A stretch of 64,000 bases of DNA from Gamsiella multidivaricata (GCF_025024155.1 NW_026251734.1:368035-432034), one strand, 5' to 3'. Shown: positions 23,509-36,825, counted from the first letter of the stretch. Notes: a model not told the origin generated them from the sequence alone. A program made the numbers and translations.

Positions 23509-23917
23509 AGCTGATAGCAGCACTTAGAGGGCAGAAAGGCATACAATCCGTAGGACCGAACAACCTATAGATACAATAATACAAACACACCAAAGCAAAT
23601 TGTATATCGAAAAGCGGCTCAGGAGTGCCATGAGGGCTGTAGAGAAACCTTTTATGATCCATGTCTTTAACGAAACGGCGACCCATACGCATTGCTGCTT
23701 CATTATGTTGGCTATTTTTCTTTATTTTGCTTCAGTGGATTGTTTTTCGTTTTTCTGATTTACTTATGTTGTTATGTTATGTCGCTAAATGTCTCCTCGT
23801 TCTAGTTGTCCTACTTTTTTTCACTTGTTTACCATCGTTTGTTAAAGTCCGTGGTTACTACTTTGATGACCAGACAGGTGCGCATGTCTTCCTCGAGTTG
23901 CATGCTTCGCTCTACAC

Positions 23918-26447
23918 TCAGTATTTCAATGTGAGGTTGACGCTTCCGTCCTGCTGGTTGAAATCATATTCTACAACCATATCCAACTCGTCCGTCATCT
24001 GCGCGACCATCGAATCGTCCACCCGTACCATTAACTCCTTCTTCGTTGTCTTACGGTAAACACCCGAGATTGTTGATGACTGGATCTCAAGCTTCTCCGA
24101 TAGCTTCTGTATGAGCTCCGAGAGCGTCAATTTCTCTAGATATACCGCTCGATACACCGCCTCGCCTCCGATCTTGATGTAAAGACATAGCGCCGGCTGC
24201 TTCTTTTTCCGCATCTGAGGCACGTACGTCGGATCCTTGTCCAGAAGCTGGTCGGACGATCCAGGCTCATCATTGCTTCCGTATTGCGATGAGCGCTCTA
24301 ATGCGCCCGAGATGCCCGTAGTACCGCTGCCCCCGCCGGCATCGTTGGGTCGGCGTCGCTTCCTAGATGCAGGGGCAAGCGCGTTCGAGTCCCCGGACAA
24401 GGACAGTCCGCCATTTTCGTCAGTGCCCGTCAAAGGTGCACTCGCGGAACCCGTGACATCCAATGCATTCACTGAAGAATGGCTGGGGTCCGAGTCGAGT
24501 GATTCCTGAGCCAGGGTTTCGGAAAGACCCAATGTCTCGTCCTCCGCTGAGTCTTCCTGATGATCGAAGCATTCCCAGAAGGCGGACACACTCTGGACGG
24601 GCGCGAGTACTTGGGAGAGCGGATTCGTGTCTGCGTTCTTGCCCCTCATCTTATCCCACATCCTTTCAAGGTGCTTGTGGTCATCCTTGTTCTTCCTCTC
24701 CGCGCCCTACCAATACACGATTGTCCTTTTGTGTCAATTTCATGGCCCGGATATAAAGAGGGATAATGACAATGGAGTGAAAGGAATATGCGTGATAGAG
24801 GTACCTTGTCTCGGAAGAGCTTGATTTTGGCATAAGACCGCTCAAGCTGCTGTTCCTGATCGCCGCTATCGAGCGTGCTCCCGTCAAGGATCGTATCCAT
24901 ATGAACACGCAAAGGAATTCCTTTGACACCCTTGATGCGTGAGAAGTCCGTCGACAAACAATTGAACCGGACCATCAACTTAGCCCCAACCTTGCCATTC
25001 CACTTGAACGAGATCCTGTCAAACGTCTTGGACTGCACCTCCGTCATACCCGTCGACGACGCCTTTTCTATTGTCATTAGAAAAACAGAAAAAAACGATG
25101 AGAAAAATTGTTAGTTGTCGAATTGTCGAATTTGCTAATGCATTTTTTTTTTGGAGTCGTGTTGAAGAGTTTGTCAACATACCAATGTCCAAGGCTCGAG
25201 CAGTCTTTGGGGTCGCCTGCTGGCTCAGCCAAAAACTCCAGTACCGAGCCGCCATTTTCCTGTGAGGCTCCTCATGGAAAGTGACCTTGATCACACTGCA
25301 GATATCGCCATCGTACTCCTCCGTATCCTGAAGCGTCACCGTATAGAATTGGCCTTGACATTTCAGATAAACAATGGTTAGCACCGCCTGTCTATTCACT
25401 TTCTAGCGTCGTCGTCTTCTTCTTCTTCTTCTTTGAAATCCCCCCCCCCCCACTTCCACCCTGCTTCTTGTTTCTTCTTGGACTGGTTCCTTGATTGAGT
25501 TCGTTGGTGTACCTTTATTGAGATAGGTGACAGGAGTGTCGCCTTGATGCTGCATGGCTGCTGTCTGCGCATCTAATGTAACCTTGAACCTCAAACTATA
25601 AACAAATTTGGCGATTAGTATTCATCGCACACTTGCACTTGAAAGCCTTTTTCATCCTGCACTTTTTTGTTAGTACACATTCGTACCCTGACTCATGTTC
25701 TGGCTGTGGGGAGAAGGAGCCTTCGACCGATTCGGAGGCTCCTGAGGCAGATACCGAGGCCTGCTCGCTTTGTTGTTCCTGCTGACTCTGTCCCGTCGAG
25801 GAACTGACAGAGATCGGGGCTTCTCCACCGTTGTTATAATCGCGCTGCGTCGCGTAATCGTCCGAATTCAAGGACACAGAAGGTGAAGGCAACACTCGGC
25901 TCTGCTGTTGCTGTTGCTGTTGCTGTTGTTGAAGATGATATTGCGGCTGCTGGTATGGGCTATTCATACCGGGATGTCGTTGCTGTGGATGCGATTGGTA
26001 TTGGGGTTGGTATTGAAGCTGGTACTGCTGATGGTACTGCTGCTGCGATTGCTGCTGAGGTTTTCCTTGAGTAGTCATGGATGGAGGCGAATAGTCCTGG
26101 CGATAGTAGTCTCCTGGATGCTGTGGTCGTTGCTGCTGTTGTTGGTCTTGGTGGTAGTAGTGTTGAGGCTGTTGAAGGTGGGAGCCACTAGTATTGCGCG
26201 TGAAGTTTTGAAGCTGTTGCTGCTGTCGCAATTGATTGGAATAATCGTTCAGTTGGTAATGATAGGGCTGGTACTGCTGAGACTGATAGTGAGTACCCTG
26301 GTTCTGCTGGTTCTGGTTGAGGTGCTGTGGCCGTTTAGGATGGCCGTTGTTGCTGATGTTGTCAATACTGGAGTCGCTGCTGTTGCTGTTGATTTCCTGG
26401 TGGAGAGGATAGTTGGAAGATTGTGCCGGGTCCAGGGACGAGGACAT
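23918..26447 (-). CDS. Grainyhead/CP2-family transcription factor, 5 exons
   Basis: Minus-strand exons are 26447-25687, 25595-25513, 25353-25183, 25067-24805 and 24706-23918 (688 aa). The N-terminal 250 residues are Q/S/H/Y-rich. The CP2 DNA-binding domain spans about residues 255-480: FKVTLDAQTAA, TPVTYLNKGQFYTVTLQD, YWSFWLSQQATPKTARALD, RFNCLSTDFSRIKGVKGIP and KLFRDKGAERKNKDD closely follow animal LSF/Grainyhead order, and the pieces come together only after splicing. A Ser/Gly-rich linker with a basic SRKRRRPND and a C-terminal ubiquitin-like/oligomerisation-type block (YIKIGGEAVYRAVYLEKLTL) complete it. It is nuclear. Fungal members have been linked to cell-wall and conidiation genes. The start is the first ATG; the frame stays open about 30 codons further up, so an upstream exon is possible. 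Confidence 0.87.
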
Positions 26448-26645
26448 ATTTAGGATGGGAGAACGCCAATGGGAGATATCAAAGTCAGAGTAGGGTTCCT
26501 GCTCGCCCTCGCTTGGAATATGTGCGTACCTTTTTTTTCTCACCCGAAGGATGGTGAAGGATGAGAGGGGAGAGGATTCGCACGAAATGCAAGTAAAAAA
26601 AAAAAAATGGATGGATGGAAATAAAAGATGAGATGAAGGAAGCTA

Positions 26646-26704
26646 TGGTTGATGGTTGATGGTTGATGGTTGATGATTGATGGTTGATGATTGATGATTG
26701 ATGG
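26646..26704. repeat. Heptanucleotide tandem repeat (GGTTGAT/GATTGAT)
   Basis: About eight tandem 7-bp units alternating between GGTTGAT and GATTGAT, about 200 bp upstream of the Grainyhead-type start codon, probably in its 5' leader or promoter. Confidence 0.85.
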
Positions 26705-27580
26705 GGGATTGGACTTTCTTGTTTGTTTGTTTTTTTGGTGGTAGTCGCGAAAAGAAAAAGATGAGAAATGAGGGAGGAGCGATTGAGGAGGCAATGCCAC
26801 TCAACAAACAGGTATACTAAAGGCGAGGAAGGAGTGAGACATGTCCCATTAGCCTTCGTGGGCGACCCCCTTTTTGGTGGCAAAACACTCCTGGTCTGCT
26901 CCAAGGGCCATGGTGCAGATTAATAGACTACAGACTGGTGCACACTGGCGCAGACTCGCACCAAGGGTCCGCATAACCTGTTTCTTCTCCTTCAAGGCGA
27001 GCCATTACACAACTGGATACTTTGATCATGCTCAAAAAAACAAATCAGAGAAGGAGAGTGGTAGAAAGAAGAGGAAAGAGGGGTCACCCCTCACCCTCTC
27101 CCGATCCGACTGAAGAACAGGATTCCTCTGGGAGACAAGACGCACACTCAAACAAAGGAAAAATAACCGGAAACTAACTCAATCAAAGGCAGGAGTATAC
27201 TCATCGTCTGTTACTTGCTATCAGAGACGACTGGACGGTTAGCCCCAACAGGATGCGTATTGTATCCAACTACCTGGTTCACCGCCCAGTCGACTGGCTG
27301 ACAGACTGACTGGTCGACAGACGGCCCGATCCAGGTACGATCCGTTGTCTCGTCTAAAAGCGATTTTAAGCTTTTGATGTCATCTACATGCACATGGATA
27401 TGTCATGCTTATTATGGAGCAATTGAGAACAATAAAGTAAAGATGCTCCAGTCCGTCTCCTCATCCCTTTCGTCTTCATTCAATACATCTCTCTCCCATC
27501 CCTCTCATTCATCTCCTCTCTTCACTTAGCACCACAGTCTTCAAATTTTGTCACACCTCAATTTTTTTCTTCGTACCGTC
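26705..27580. other. Upstream region between divergent genes
   Basis: About 880 bp between the CP2 factor and the FAD protein. It holds a CT-rich leader at 27450-27540 before the FAD protein start and no convincing gene. Confidence 0.45.
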
Positions 27581-30500
27581 ATGCCCGCTCAATTGCCTCA
27601 AGAACGGATCCTGGAATATGTCTCTGCTCCATCAATCAAACTCCAGCACACTGTAAACGTACCATCAAGCACCATTCCAGCTACCATTCCCCTCGATAGA
27701 TCCCTCTCAAACCAATCCGGTCATCATAGCGCCACTACAGCCTGTTCCAACGGTCATCAGGATCAGACCCCAAAACACTCCCTGGTCGACCCACTTACCG
27801 CACCCACAACACGACTCTCCAACCAATCGATCCCAAAACTCAGAGTGGCCGTCGTAGGATCAGGTCTCGCTGGGCTGACAGCTGCCCATCTTCTGTCCTC
27901 ACTTCACACCGAAAATGGACAGGGCGGATCAGGTGTTGAAGTCCATCTTTTTGAAAAGGCCCACAAACTAGGTACAGTATCATGATCGTCCATTAATACA
28001 GAAGGGAATACGAAAATCATTCCATGTTCCATGATTCGGGTCGAGCACATGCACTGAAGTCACGCACACCTGCATTTGTACATGAGCACTTTGTAATAAT
28101 AAGCGCCCGAACAATTATCTAATGACACGCGCGCGCGTTGCTTGTGATTCCGTACCCCACGTCTGGCTCCGAATGGGCGCTCGCGGAAACGATATCGTCC
28201 GACGCCAAATCGAGAAAAACATATGGAACTAACCTAGCATGTGCTCCTTCGCTTGTTGTTCTATACACATGTGTTATACCAATCTCTCTTTCGGTCTATG
28301 TTGCCGATTGGTGATCCCCTCGTCATTATACACCTGTTCATCGGTCTCTAGGAATGGATGCGGCATCGCTCTCAGTGTCATGTCCCTGTCAAGAATGCGC
28401 CCAATCTTTGGGGCGCGAGGTCGGGGACCCCAACCACGAACACGTCCAAGGTCGAATGGACGTGCCCATGAGGAGTTTTTTCCCAGGTATGTTTTTGTCT
28501 TTAGCCTCACTGTCTGTGCGTTCAATCATGTCGATCCTCACAGCTAATTCCAATGCAAATTTAATATGTAGAGTACTACCCCAACCTCGTGCGACTCTAT
28601 AGATCCATTGGGGTTAAGTTTCACGATGCTGATAACACTCTCTCATGCTTTGATGTCGACATTGACTCGTCTTCAGCCCAGCTAACTCAAGGTCAGAACC
28701 AAAAAGCCTCAAAAGTCCGAGTGCATGAGCCGTACCTGTCCTCAAGGTCATACAGGGTCGGCTCTGATCAGACCATCACCTTGCCGGATCTGCCGCTCTT
28801 TTCGGTCTTTAACCCCTTCCCCTTTGGACGCCGCATCTTGGGCTACTACAGGATCGCTAAGGACTATCTTCGAATGCTCATTGTCTCTAAGGAGTTCATG
28901 GCCAAGGGCCGCATGATGGACATTGGGAAACATCCGATCGAATGGGGTAATGGTCGCATGATCACTCTCCGCGAGTTCCTCGAAGCAGGAGGGTACAGCC
29001 ACGACTTTGCTGCGTTCTTTGTTCCTCTATTTGCGTCCGTCTGCACATGCAGTTTTGAGCGGATGATGGAGTACCCTGCCTGCGTTGTGCTCGAGTATGT
29101 GGCGAGGTGTATGCCCTTTGGCCGCATGCAGTTTGTCTCTGAGGGTATCCAGGATGTTACTGAAAGACTTTCAGGGAACATTGACACAGTCCATTACAAC
29201 ACCACGATTGAGGATATCATTACCGACGAAATGGACTCGGCTGAAGGCTCTGAGGGGCCCGTTGTGCTGGTCGATTCATATGGGAACCGAAGGGTATTCG
29301 ATCATGTCATCTTCGCTTCACAGGCAAACCAGGCTGCTGCGACTCTGGCTGGCCACAAGGCAAAGCAGTCATTGCCGAAACCGTTTCATATCTCTCCTGA
29401 GGCCGGCTATGACGAGGGTGATTATGGGTGCAAGGATGAACACGACCAAACGGAATCTGAGATAACCGATGACCTCACCATAGAATCCATCAAGCCGAAT
29501 CATCCGTTCTCCCAGCAGATTAAGGCTCTGCTCAAGTTTCCGTATGAAAGGATTCGGGTCGTGTGCCACACCGACACGTCGTTCTTGCCCAAAAATCCGG
29601 CACACTGGCGACTGCTGAACATTGCAAAGTCTTCATCAGCAGACGTCCTTGCGTCGCCAATGAACAAGATCTCAAAGGAACTGGAAGCGGAGATGGCCTA
29701 CCGGTCTAGAAAGGCCAAGGCGCCCAGGCCGTCGATCTTCTCTCTGAGAGCAACATCAGCGATGAGTCGTACAAGACTCGGTCTTCGCAAGACTAGCCAT
29801 TCTAGGCTTCGGGCACATTTCGCACTAGCGACGACATCTTCATGCAGTTCCTCGATGGCTGCACATAGTCACAATTCGGCCATGGCGACACATGTCATGA
29901 ACAGTACGACCGCCCTTCTTGGATCGACCACAAAGTACTTGCAGACAAGTAATCCCATCTATCCACCCCGACCCGACAGTGTGATCTCATCTGCATGGTT
30001 TGAGCGCGCAGTTGTGAACCCTGCATCGATGAAGGCCATTGATGAATTGGATCTTTTGATGGAGCAGCAGACTGACCGGTGGCAGTCTTGGAATGCAGAA
30101 TCGAGAGAGCAGGAACAACAACCATCGCAGACGATTGCCGAGATGCCCGTGTCCGATCGTATTTGGTTCGCCGGAAGCTATGCATACCCAGGGATCCCAT
30201 TGCTGGAAGGTTGTGTCGCCAGCGCTTTGCAGGCCATTGACAGAATCGTGACTGCAGAATCTAGGCATCAATTGGCCCCATCTGCTGCTGCGCCCGAGAG
30301 CTCGTTCCTGAAGAGAGAGGCACCCATGCGAGAACGTCGTCAGTATCGCCAGGAGAGACTGCAGGAGGACAGGACCAGTAATAGTGCCTTGCGAATGGGC
30401 ATGAGTGCAGTCTATTTCCAGAGTGCGTGGAAGGATGCGCAGGAGGATGAGCAATATGAGTCCGAGAAGGACAGTTTGCCTCGGAAGGGACGTTTATTGT

Positions 30501-30637
30501 CGTCATGGAGGTCGCGTAGCGTGTATGTGGAGGTGGCATGGATGTTGATACTGTATGCGGTTGCGGTGTCAAAGTGGATGCTGGTGATCGTGGTCGAGAG
30601 CTTTGGTGGCGACGGCAGCCGTTGGGCCCTCGCGTGA
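27581..30637 (+). CDS. FAD-dependent amine-oxidase/desaturase-like oxidoreductase, 3 exons
   Basis: Exons are 27581-27971, 28352-28486 and 28572-30637 (863 aa). After an 85-residue S/T-rich N-terminus comes the dinucleotide-binding motif VAVVGSGLAGLTAAHLL (GxGxxGxxxA), a beta-alpha-beta unit ending in VEVHLFEKAHKLG, and RMDVPMRSFFPEYYPNLVRL, typical of NAD/FAD-binding amine-oxidase-like proteins. The C-terminal FAD contact IWFAGSYAYPGIPLLEG is followed by a Cys/Ala helix (CVASALQAIDRI). The large insert between them is poorly conserved and Ser-rich. A hydrophobic segment near the end (VAWMLILYAVAVSKWMLVIV) suggests membrane anchoring. It is longer than usual for the family (450-600 aa). Substrate unknown; a lipid or polyprenoid is possible. 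Intron 1 is long for this window (380 bp). Confidence 0.82.
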
Positions 30638-31435
30638 AGATGGAGCACGAGGTGTCCTTATACCCCATTTTTTTATTTAAAATAAAATTCAAAACAAATT
30701 GGAATGTACCGGTTCATTATTTCGCTGACCAATTGCGTCCCTGAATCCCTGAAGGACCCCTGAAAGGGCCCTTGAAAACCCCCCCCCCCCCCCCCCCCCG
30801 GCTGAGGCTGTTAAGAAAAATGACGGAGAGGATCTTCTTTGCGACGTTGTAAGGTTGTAAGGTTTCTGGCCCCTATAGCACCTTCGCCCACTTCGCCCAT
30901 AGTCTACAGCACACACTCCATATGGTGGCACAATGGAACACAGTGCAGAACTGTACTACGTTGAGGTAAATATAGTTCATACTGGAATATCATTGACATA
31001 TGTCCAATGGAAACAGACACTGTGGAGAACCCTAAACTGGGCTGATTTTCATTCCAAGAACTAAGACTAGTGACGATGGACGGCAAGCAGCAAGCCAGAA
31101 TCGGCATCACCACCGCCAGCAAAAAGATCAGCTCACTCCATCTCCGTCACATTGGTTTGCGTTCAAAGATAAGGCCACTTTTATTTTAAACATCGTTTCA
31201 TTAGTCTGCCAACCTTATTTTTTGCTTTCTGCTCACTTTCTTTTCTTCCATCTTTTCTTCCTCTCTTTTCACACCTCCTCCCATCCCATCCCCATCCCCA
31301 TTCTCACTCTCTTTACCCCTCCAGCTACTTCCACTCCCACTTCCCTTCCTTTCAATAACACCCTTCACCCCTCCATCTCCTGCCCAATAGCTCTGCCCTA
31401 AGCGTCCGGTGCAGCACAGATCATATTTCAGCATC
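30638..31435. other. Intergenic region with poly-C tract
   Basis: About 800 bp. A 21-nt poly-C run occupies 30779-30799. CT-rich sequence at 31195-31390 probably forms the leader of the hydrolase gene. No gene seen. Confidence 0.5.
30779..30799 (+). repeat. Poly-C tract (21 nt)
   Basis: An uninterrupted run of 21 C about 140 bp downstream of the FAD oxidoreductase stop codon. Confidence 0.95.
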
Positions 31436-34315
31436 ATGGTTGCCTTTAACGCCCTGACAACAGAAACCACTTTCACGCCTCCATCCCTCCGACCCAAACA
31501 TGGCCCTTCCCCAGAGAACACCCAAACACTCATCACTCTTCCATCCACGCCCTCACCCCCACCATCGCCTCCACCGCTTCGCTCCTCCTCCTCCTGGACA
31601 TCCCCTCGCCGACACCAAAACGAGCAGGACGACGAGGCACAATACCCCGACCGAGAACCTCTCCTTTCCAATCAGTCCAACAACAGCAACTCAAAACAGC
31701 CGCGGACAAGACACGGATACACATCCTCACCACAGCCACAGCGCTCATCTTCTCCTTCCCCATGGCGCAACTCTTTTATCACTGGCATCCTCAGCTGGAT
31801 ATGGGTCTACATCCACAATTGTTACAACCGAATCACTGTATGGCTATTCCCCCATGAGCCCGAGCCATTGGACCTGCATTCAACCATTTTCTTCATAGCA
31901 CAGGTCCCAATGCTTATCCTGGTCGCTTTCACCTGGATTCCTTGCTTTGTCGCCTGGCTGCTGGGAATCCGAACAAGTCAAGCCGGAGATCGAGACAAGA
32001 GTCAAGGAATGCGCAGGTATGACACATATCCCGATGATGAAACAGACGATGTAAAGTGGTCGTTGGTAGCTGCATCATCATTAACTCTACTTTTTTTTTC
32101 TCCTTTTGCTCGTGAATAGGGGTTGGTCAGCTCGTCTGGCTTTGGCGCTTTCGTTTCTCAAGTGTTATCTTCGCTATGCGGAACGCCTCACGATTGAAGA
32201 GTGTCAGAGTCGGTCGAGATCGATCCCCTTCATGACCGCTCCAGCAGGCATCCGGATCAACAAAGTCAAAATACCCACATTTCCGTATCGATCGAAGGCC
32301 GAGGCTATTGTATATGATTGTCTGACTGATCAGGAACGAGCGCTCCTTCCGCATTTGAACAACGGAAAGACCAGAGATGGTAAACAGGAACATGAGCTCT
32401 CCGTCAGAGTCCAGCAGGAGACAGACAGGGACATAGACTTCATCCAGAATCAATATCAGAAGGAGCAGCATTCAGCTCAGGGACACGGACAGCGGGAGGA
32501 TCAATTCGCAGAAGGACTGGACGCAGAGTGGTTAGAGTACATCGGACCAGACGAAATTGGAGCTGAAACCGGTGCCGACGCTAACAAGGCCGCGGTTCTT
32601 TACTTCCATGGCGGAGGATACTACACTGGTTCGAAGGAGGAGCACCGCGTGCTGATCGGTCCGCTTGTGAAACGACTGGGGAAAAATGTCCGCATCTTTA
32701 TCGTAAGTTATGAATCTAAGCGAGGAACGAAATAACGGAAATGGCCAATAAGTAAAGTGAAAGAGTCCTCTAATACCTCTATGACCAATTTTCATATAGA
32801 TCAACTACAGACTTGCTCCACAGTATCCCTTCCCAGCGGCATTAATCGACGCCTTGTCCTCATACATGTGGCTACTGGATCAGTCTGTCTCCGAATCCTT
32901 CGGCCAAGGTCCCCTCAACAACTCGGGGTCCGGCTCAGGAGTACTCCATGATCGCTTTCAACCAAACCAAATTGTATTTATGGGCGACTCTGCAGGAGGA
33001 GGATTAGCCTTGAGTCTCAGTCTACTGCTTAGGGATCACGGATCGCTTCCCCAGCCCCTCTCTATCGTCGCCTGGTCGCCATGGCTCGACCTCACTCAGG
33101 CGCTGCCGTCATTCAAGGAGAACGCCATAACAGACTGCATTCCCTATGAGGACTTTACACACTCCCATTCAGCAGTTGTGGATGAGATGTTTAGCATGCA
33201 AAGCCAGGATGTCGATGTAGAGGAAGATGGAGCGTATAACGCGGGACCCAGGATCAGACAGCGCGCGCAGGTATATTGCCCAGACTCATGCCTGCGGATG
33301 AAATATGTCAGCCCGCTCTTCGAGACAGACTTTAGCGGCATTCCCAGTGTTTTCATTGTAAGTTCATCTCTGCCTTCGTTATGTTCCAACCCGAGTCTTC
33401 TATATCCGACATGCCCTATCCATAGACACAAATCATTAACCCGTCTGGAATCTTTGGTTTTAGACATGCGGTTCAGCTGAAAGGTTCGCGAACGAGTGTG
33501 TGCTTATGGCAGCACGACTGGAGGACCAGCAACAACCCTGCAGAATCGACATTCACGAGGATATGCCCCATATCTTCCCACTTTTTCGATTCCACGCCAG
33601 CTCCGCAGCCGCTCTCGACCGAACAAGCGCCTATATCCGGGAAATTGTCAACAAAGACCGTGCTACGGGTTCTTATGGAGAGAACGAGGTCGCTATATCC
33701 ATTTCGTCCTCACTTTCTTCCTCGCTGTCCTCCTCCGCAGCCTCATCTCCTGTGTTACTGTCCAAGCAGCTTGAAAAATCACCGACGACCAACTCGGATA
33801 CCTCGGCGACGTTGAGTAGTGGCAATCCGCTGGAGTATGCAAAGAGACCATTCGAGATGCAGAGAGTGAACTCCTCATCCTCCATGTCTTCGACAGTATC
33901 GGACGAATCCTCCACCTCATCCATCACCTCGTTATCCAAGAGACAGAGCCTTCCATCCCGCAGACACGGCATTGTCAAGGACAAGGACAAGGATTTAAAG
34001 CACAAATCGCTTGATTCAACGACTGATTTCGATATACCATCCCGCAGAGTACAGACAACTGTGAACGTGGTGGATCTGTCTGGGACCAGCGTCATGAGTT
34101 TCCATAAGCAGAATCGACACGGGTCATGCGAGACTGCGGTCGTAAAGTTGATGAAGGCTTCTGGACGACGGAGGCATCGCAAACAGGAGGCGTTGTCGTT
34201 GAAGGACGTGGTCTCGAATGCGACGTTGTATGAGTGGGAGGTGTTATTGAAGACGAGTGAGATTCCAACGAGAATCTGGCCTCATCCACCAACAACAATG
34301 ACGAGGAAGCTGTAG
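31436..34315 (+). CDS. HSL-type (fold-3) alpha/beta hydrolase, membrane-anchored, 4 exons
   Basis: Exons are 31436-32016, 32120-32702, 32800-33357 and 33464-34315 (857 aa). The N-terminal 100 residues are S/P-rich, followed by hydrophobic segments (FITGILSWIWVYIHNCY; FFIAQVPMLILVAFTWIPCF) likely to anchor it in a membrane such as the ER or a lipid droplet. The catalytic domain has the oxyanion motif YFHGGGYYTG, the strand INYRLAPQYPFPAAL, the nucleophile elbow VFMGDSAGGGLALS, and a candidate catalytic His in HEDMPHIFPLF. These define the hormone-sensitive-lipase/esterase family, which hydrolyses acyl or acetyl esters of lipids and sterols. The usual Asp after the sixth strand is not obvious (CGSAERFANE). 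The Ser-rich C-terminal 230 residues are extra and may be regulatory. Confidence 0.86.
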
Positions 34316-34706
34316 ACGAAATAAAGTTGAATCGCCTTTGTGCTTTTTTCAGTTGCAAAGATCTGATATTGTCGTTATGTCTTCTGTATGAAAACGGATG
34401 CGGACCAAATTCTTTTTTATCTTATTGCGCCGTTTTGACAAAGGTCAGGGTGTAGGACTACAGTGAAGCAATGATGAAGCAAAGATGAAAGCGTCCTCTT
34501 TTTTTTTTTATTGCCGTACGGACATTGTATCTTGAACGCGCTCGCATAAACTTACTAATGAAGTATAAAGCACCGGATATCACTGGGATTGTCTACTCTG
34601 GAGCGTAAGGACGGATAAGTAATGAGGTATATTGACCGACTATTGGCCCTACAAACAAGAGACTCAAACGTCTGCTCGAACATAGGGGAGCATGAACTCG
34701 GGCACC

Positions 34707-34733
34707 TTTTTTTTTTTTTTTTTTTTTTTTTTT
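34707..34733 (+). repeat. Poly-T tract (27 nt)
   Basis: An uninterrupted T run about 390 bp downstream of the HSL-type hydrolase stop codon. Confidence 0.95.
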
Positions 34734-36787
34734 GGCTTACCAACGAAAAGTCTGGATTTTACTTGGCCGCTCTGTTCTTTTTATTCTTCTCTATTTGAAT
34801 CCTGTGCTATGTTATCGTCTACTTTTCCTGCCCGAATAACGAAAAAAAAAAATTCTCGGCCTTAAATTCTAAGATACGATCCATTAGAGCCAAATGATTG
34901 AACCCACAGGCCGTCAGATCGGGGTAGATCAAGGTCAGCTCGGTGTATAGAAAAGATCAATCGAAACCAGATCGGTAGCGTAAGAATAGCGAATAAACAA
35001 TACGGTCTTCTCTTCGGAGTTCATCATAGCTATGAGCATGACCTTAACGATGGCCAGGAATATAATTGTGTATATATATGTCTATATCGTGGATTCAACT
35101 GGACCACGTCAGGACATATCAGGGTCAAAAGAACAATATCTTCGGAAGTGCGGTATACATAGCACACAAATGAACACATACGATGATGTCTTATTTCCTT
35201 AAGGAGCTGCCATCCATTGATCTCGCGTTTCCGTACACTGAGGGTCATGATGCGATAGCAAAATGTGGATATACTGGATCCGGTATTGAGGCCACGAAAT
35301 CGATCGCGGGAGACTTAGGACATCCGGCTCCATATCTCTGTGCTATCCGAGATACCAATCAGAGCGATAATCCATGGTGCATTTCAGTGTACCAAGTGCT
35401 ACGGTCAAGATCGCCGGGCATGCCAGTCGATCGTGTACTCGTGGAGAGGATGGTATTTCGCTTTCGAGCGGTCTTTGCAAAGTCTCTGCAGTCATTCCCG
35501 GTATATTTTAAATTCGATATTATCCATTAATTGGCAAAACCGAATCCACTTGGATAGCAATTGGGTCTTATTGAATCACTGTCAGGTATACGCCAAGCGC
35601 TATAATAATATAGCGATCGCGTAACTCAGATGCAATGTTTGACGCAGATAAGGGAACTTGCACAGCACTCTGCATGACAAGAAAGCGTAATTCGACAATG
35701 CGGAAGCAAAGAATGGGCCGTAATAATAGAAAAACACTGAAGATCCCCGTTAGTTTGTATCATTTATGGCGCCCAATACATTCAGTCACTGTTCATGGTT
35801 TTCACGCATACATCCCAGGTACAGATTCAGGAGCTTTTTGCGATCATGCGGTACATTTTTGATGACCAGTGCGTGGAGAACCACAAAGAAGAGGGCCACA
35901 AAGAAGTTGGAAGCCTTCCAGCTGAAGTTAAAGTCTATGGCGACAGAGCATTGGATTGAAAGTAGCGATGGATGATGGACGACGGACGGTGGCCAGAAAA
36001 CAAACCACGTGTGCCTAATTGGGCGCAAGGAAACAGCACTCCCAAACATCAGCGGTACATGTGTAGACTATGAACGTCTCCAATTAGTGAGGAGGCCAAT
36101 GGAGATTTATTTACGACTGTATTGCGAAAAGGATATTACATAGCTTGCAGTTGGTCTAGACACACACACTTTCCCCTTTCCGGAGAATTTTGAAGACAAC
36201 GCAAGGTGTCAATTGCTTGACAGGGAAATAATGAGGCATCCGACTACAACAACAGCCCAGGTTTCATGATCACTATTGTTCAAGGCCCTTGCATTCTGCT
36301 GCATCAAAATATATAGATGATGACAACCAATGGGTCAACGCGTTTCTTTTGCGCGCCCAGTACGAGAGAGGCAGAGTCCTGTTGCCATGCAAGGTAGGTA
36401 GATATCAGTGTGTCTGCAGATTGTGGCGCTCTTTTGGGTTTTTTTGATGTTGATTGTTAAGCCCGGGGTCAACCTACAGAGGTGTATGGTGGGAATGTAA
36501 AAATAGATATATTTTGCGCTTTCTGAATAGGTTGGAAATGGACTGAACAGGGGGAAAGAGCGAGAGTGCGAAGCATGATGATGGTGTGTCTCAACGGGAA
36601 AGAAAAGCGGCAAGTGATGACCTACGCCTTTACCGAAAGAGGGTGGTTGCTCAATTGCAAGGACACATTTAGACTTGGGCGACATGCTACAGCGGCACTT
36701 GCACTATACATTGTCCACTGCCTCTGCCTCGCTAGCCCATTCAATGATTTCGGGGGAGCAGAAAAGGAATGGTAGGGAAAAAAAAGA

Positions 36788-36825
36788 AGAAAAGAAAAGA
36801 AAAGAAAAGAAAAGAAAAGAAAACA
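36788..36825 (+). repeat. (AAAAG)n microsatellite
   Basis: About seven tandem AAAAG units, within purine-rich sequence in the gene-poor 34.3-38.0 kb interval. Confidence 0.85.

Noticed and set aside
25908..26453. 181-codon Leu/Val-rich plus-strand frame resembling a membrane protein
   Set aside because: Antisense of the polyQ N-terminus of the CP2 factor.
31201..31671. 156-codon Ser/Gly-rich minus-strand frame
   Set aside because: It overlaps the CT-rich leader and first exon of the hydrolase gene and is compositionally a shadow.
35183..35624. Two overlapping frames in different phases (115 and 94 codons)
   Set aside because: Neither shows a family motif and they overlap in different phases; no splice support.
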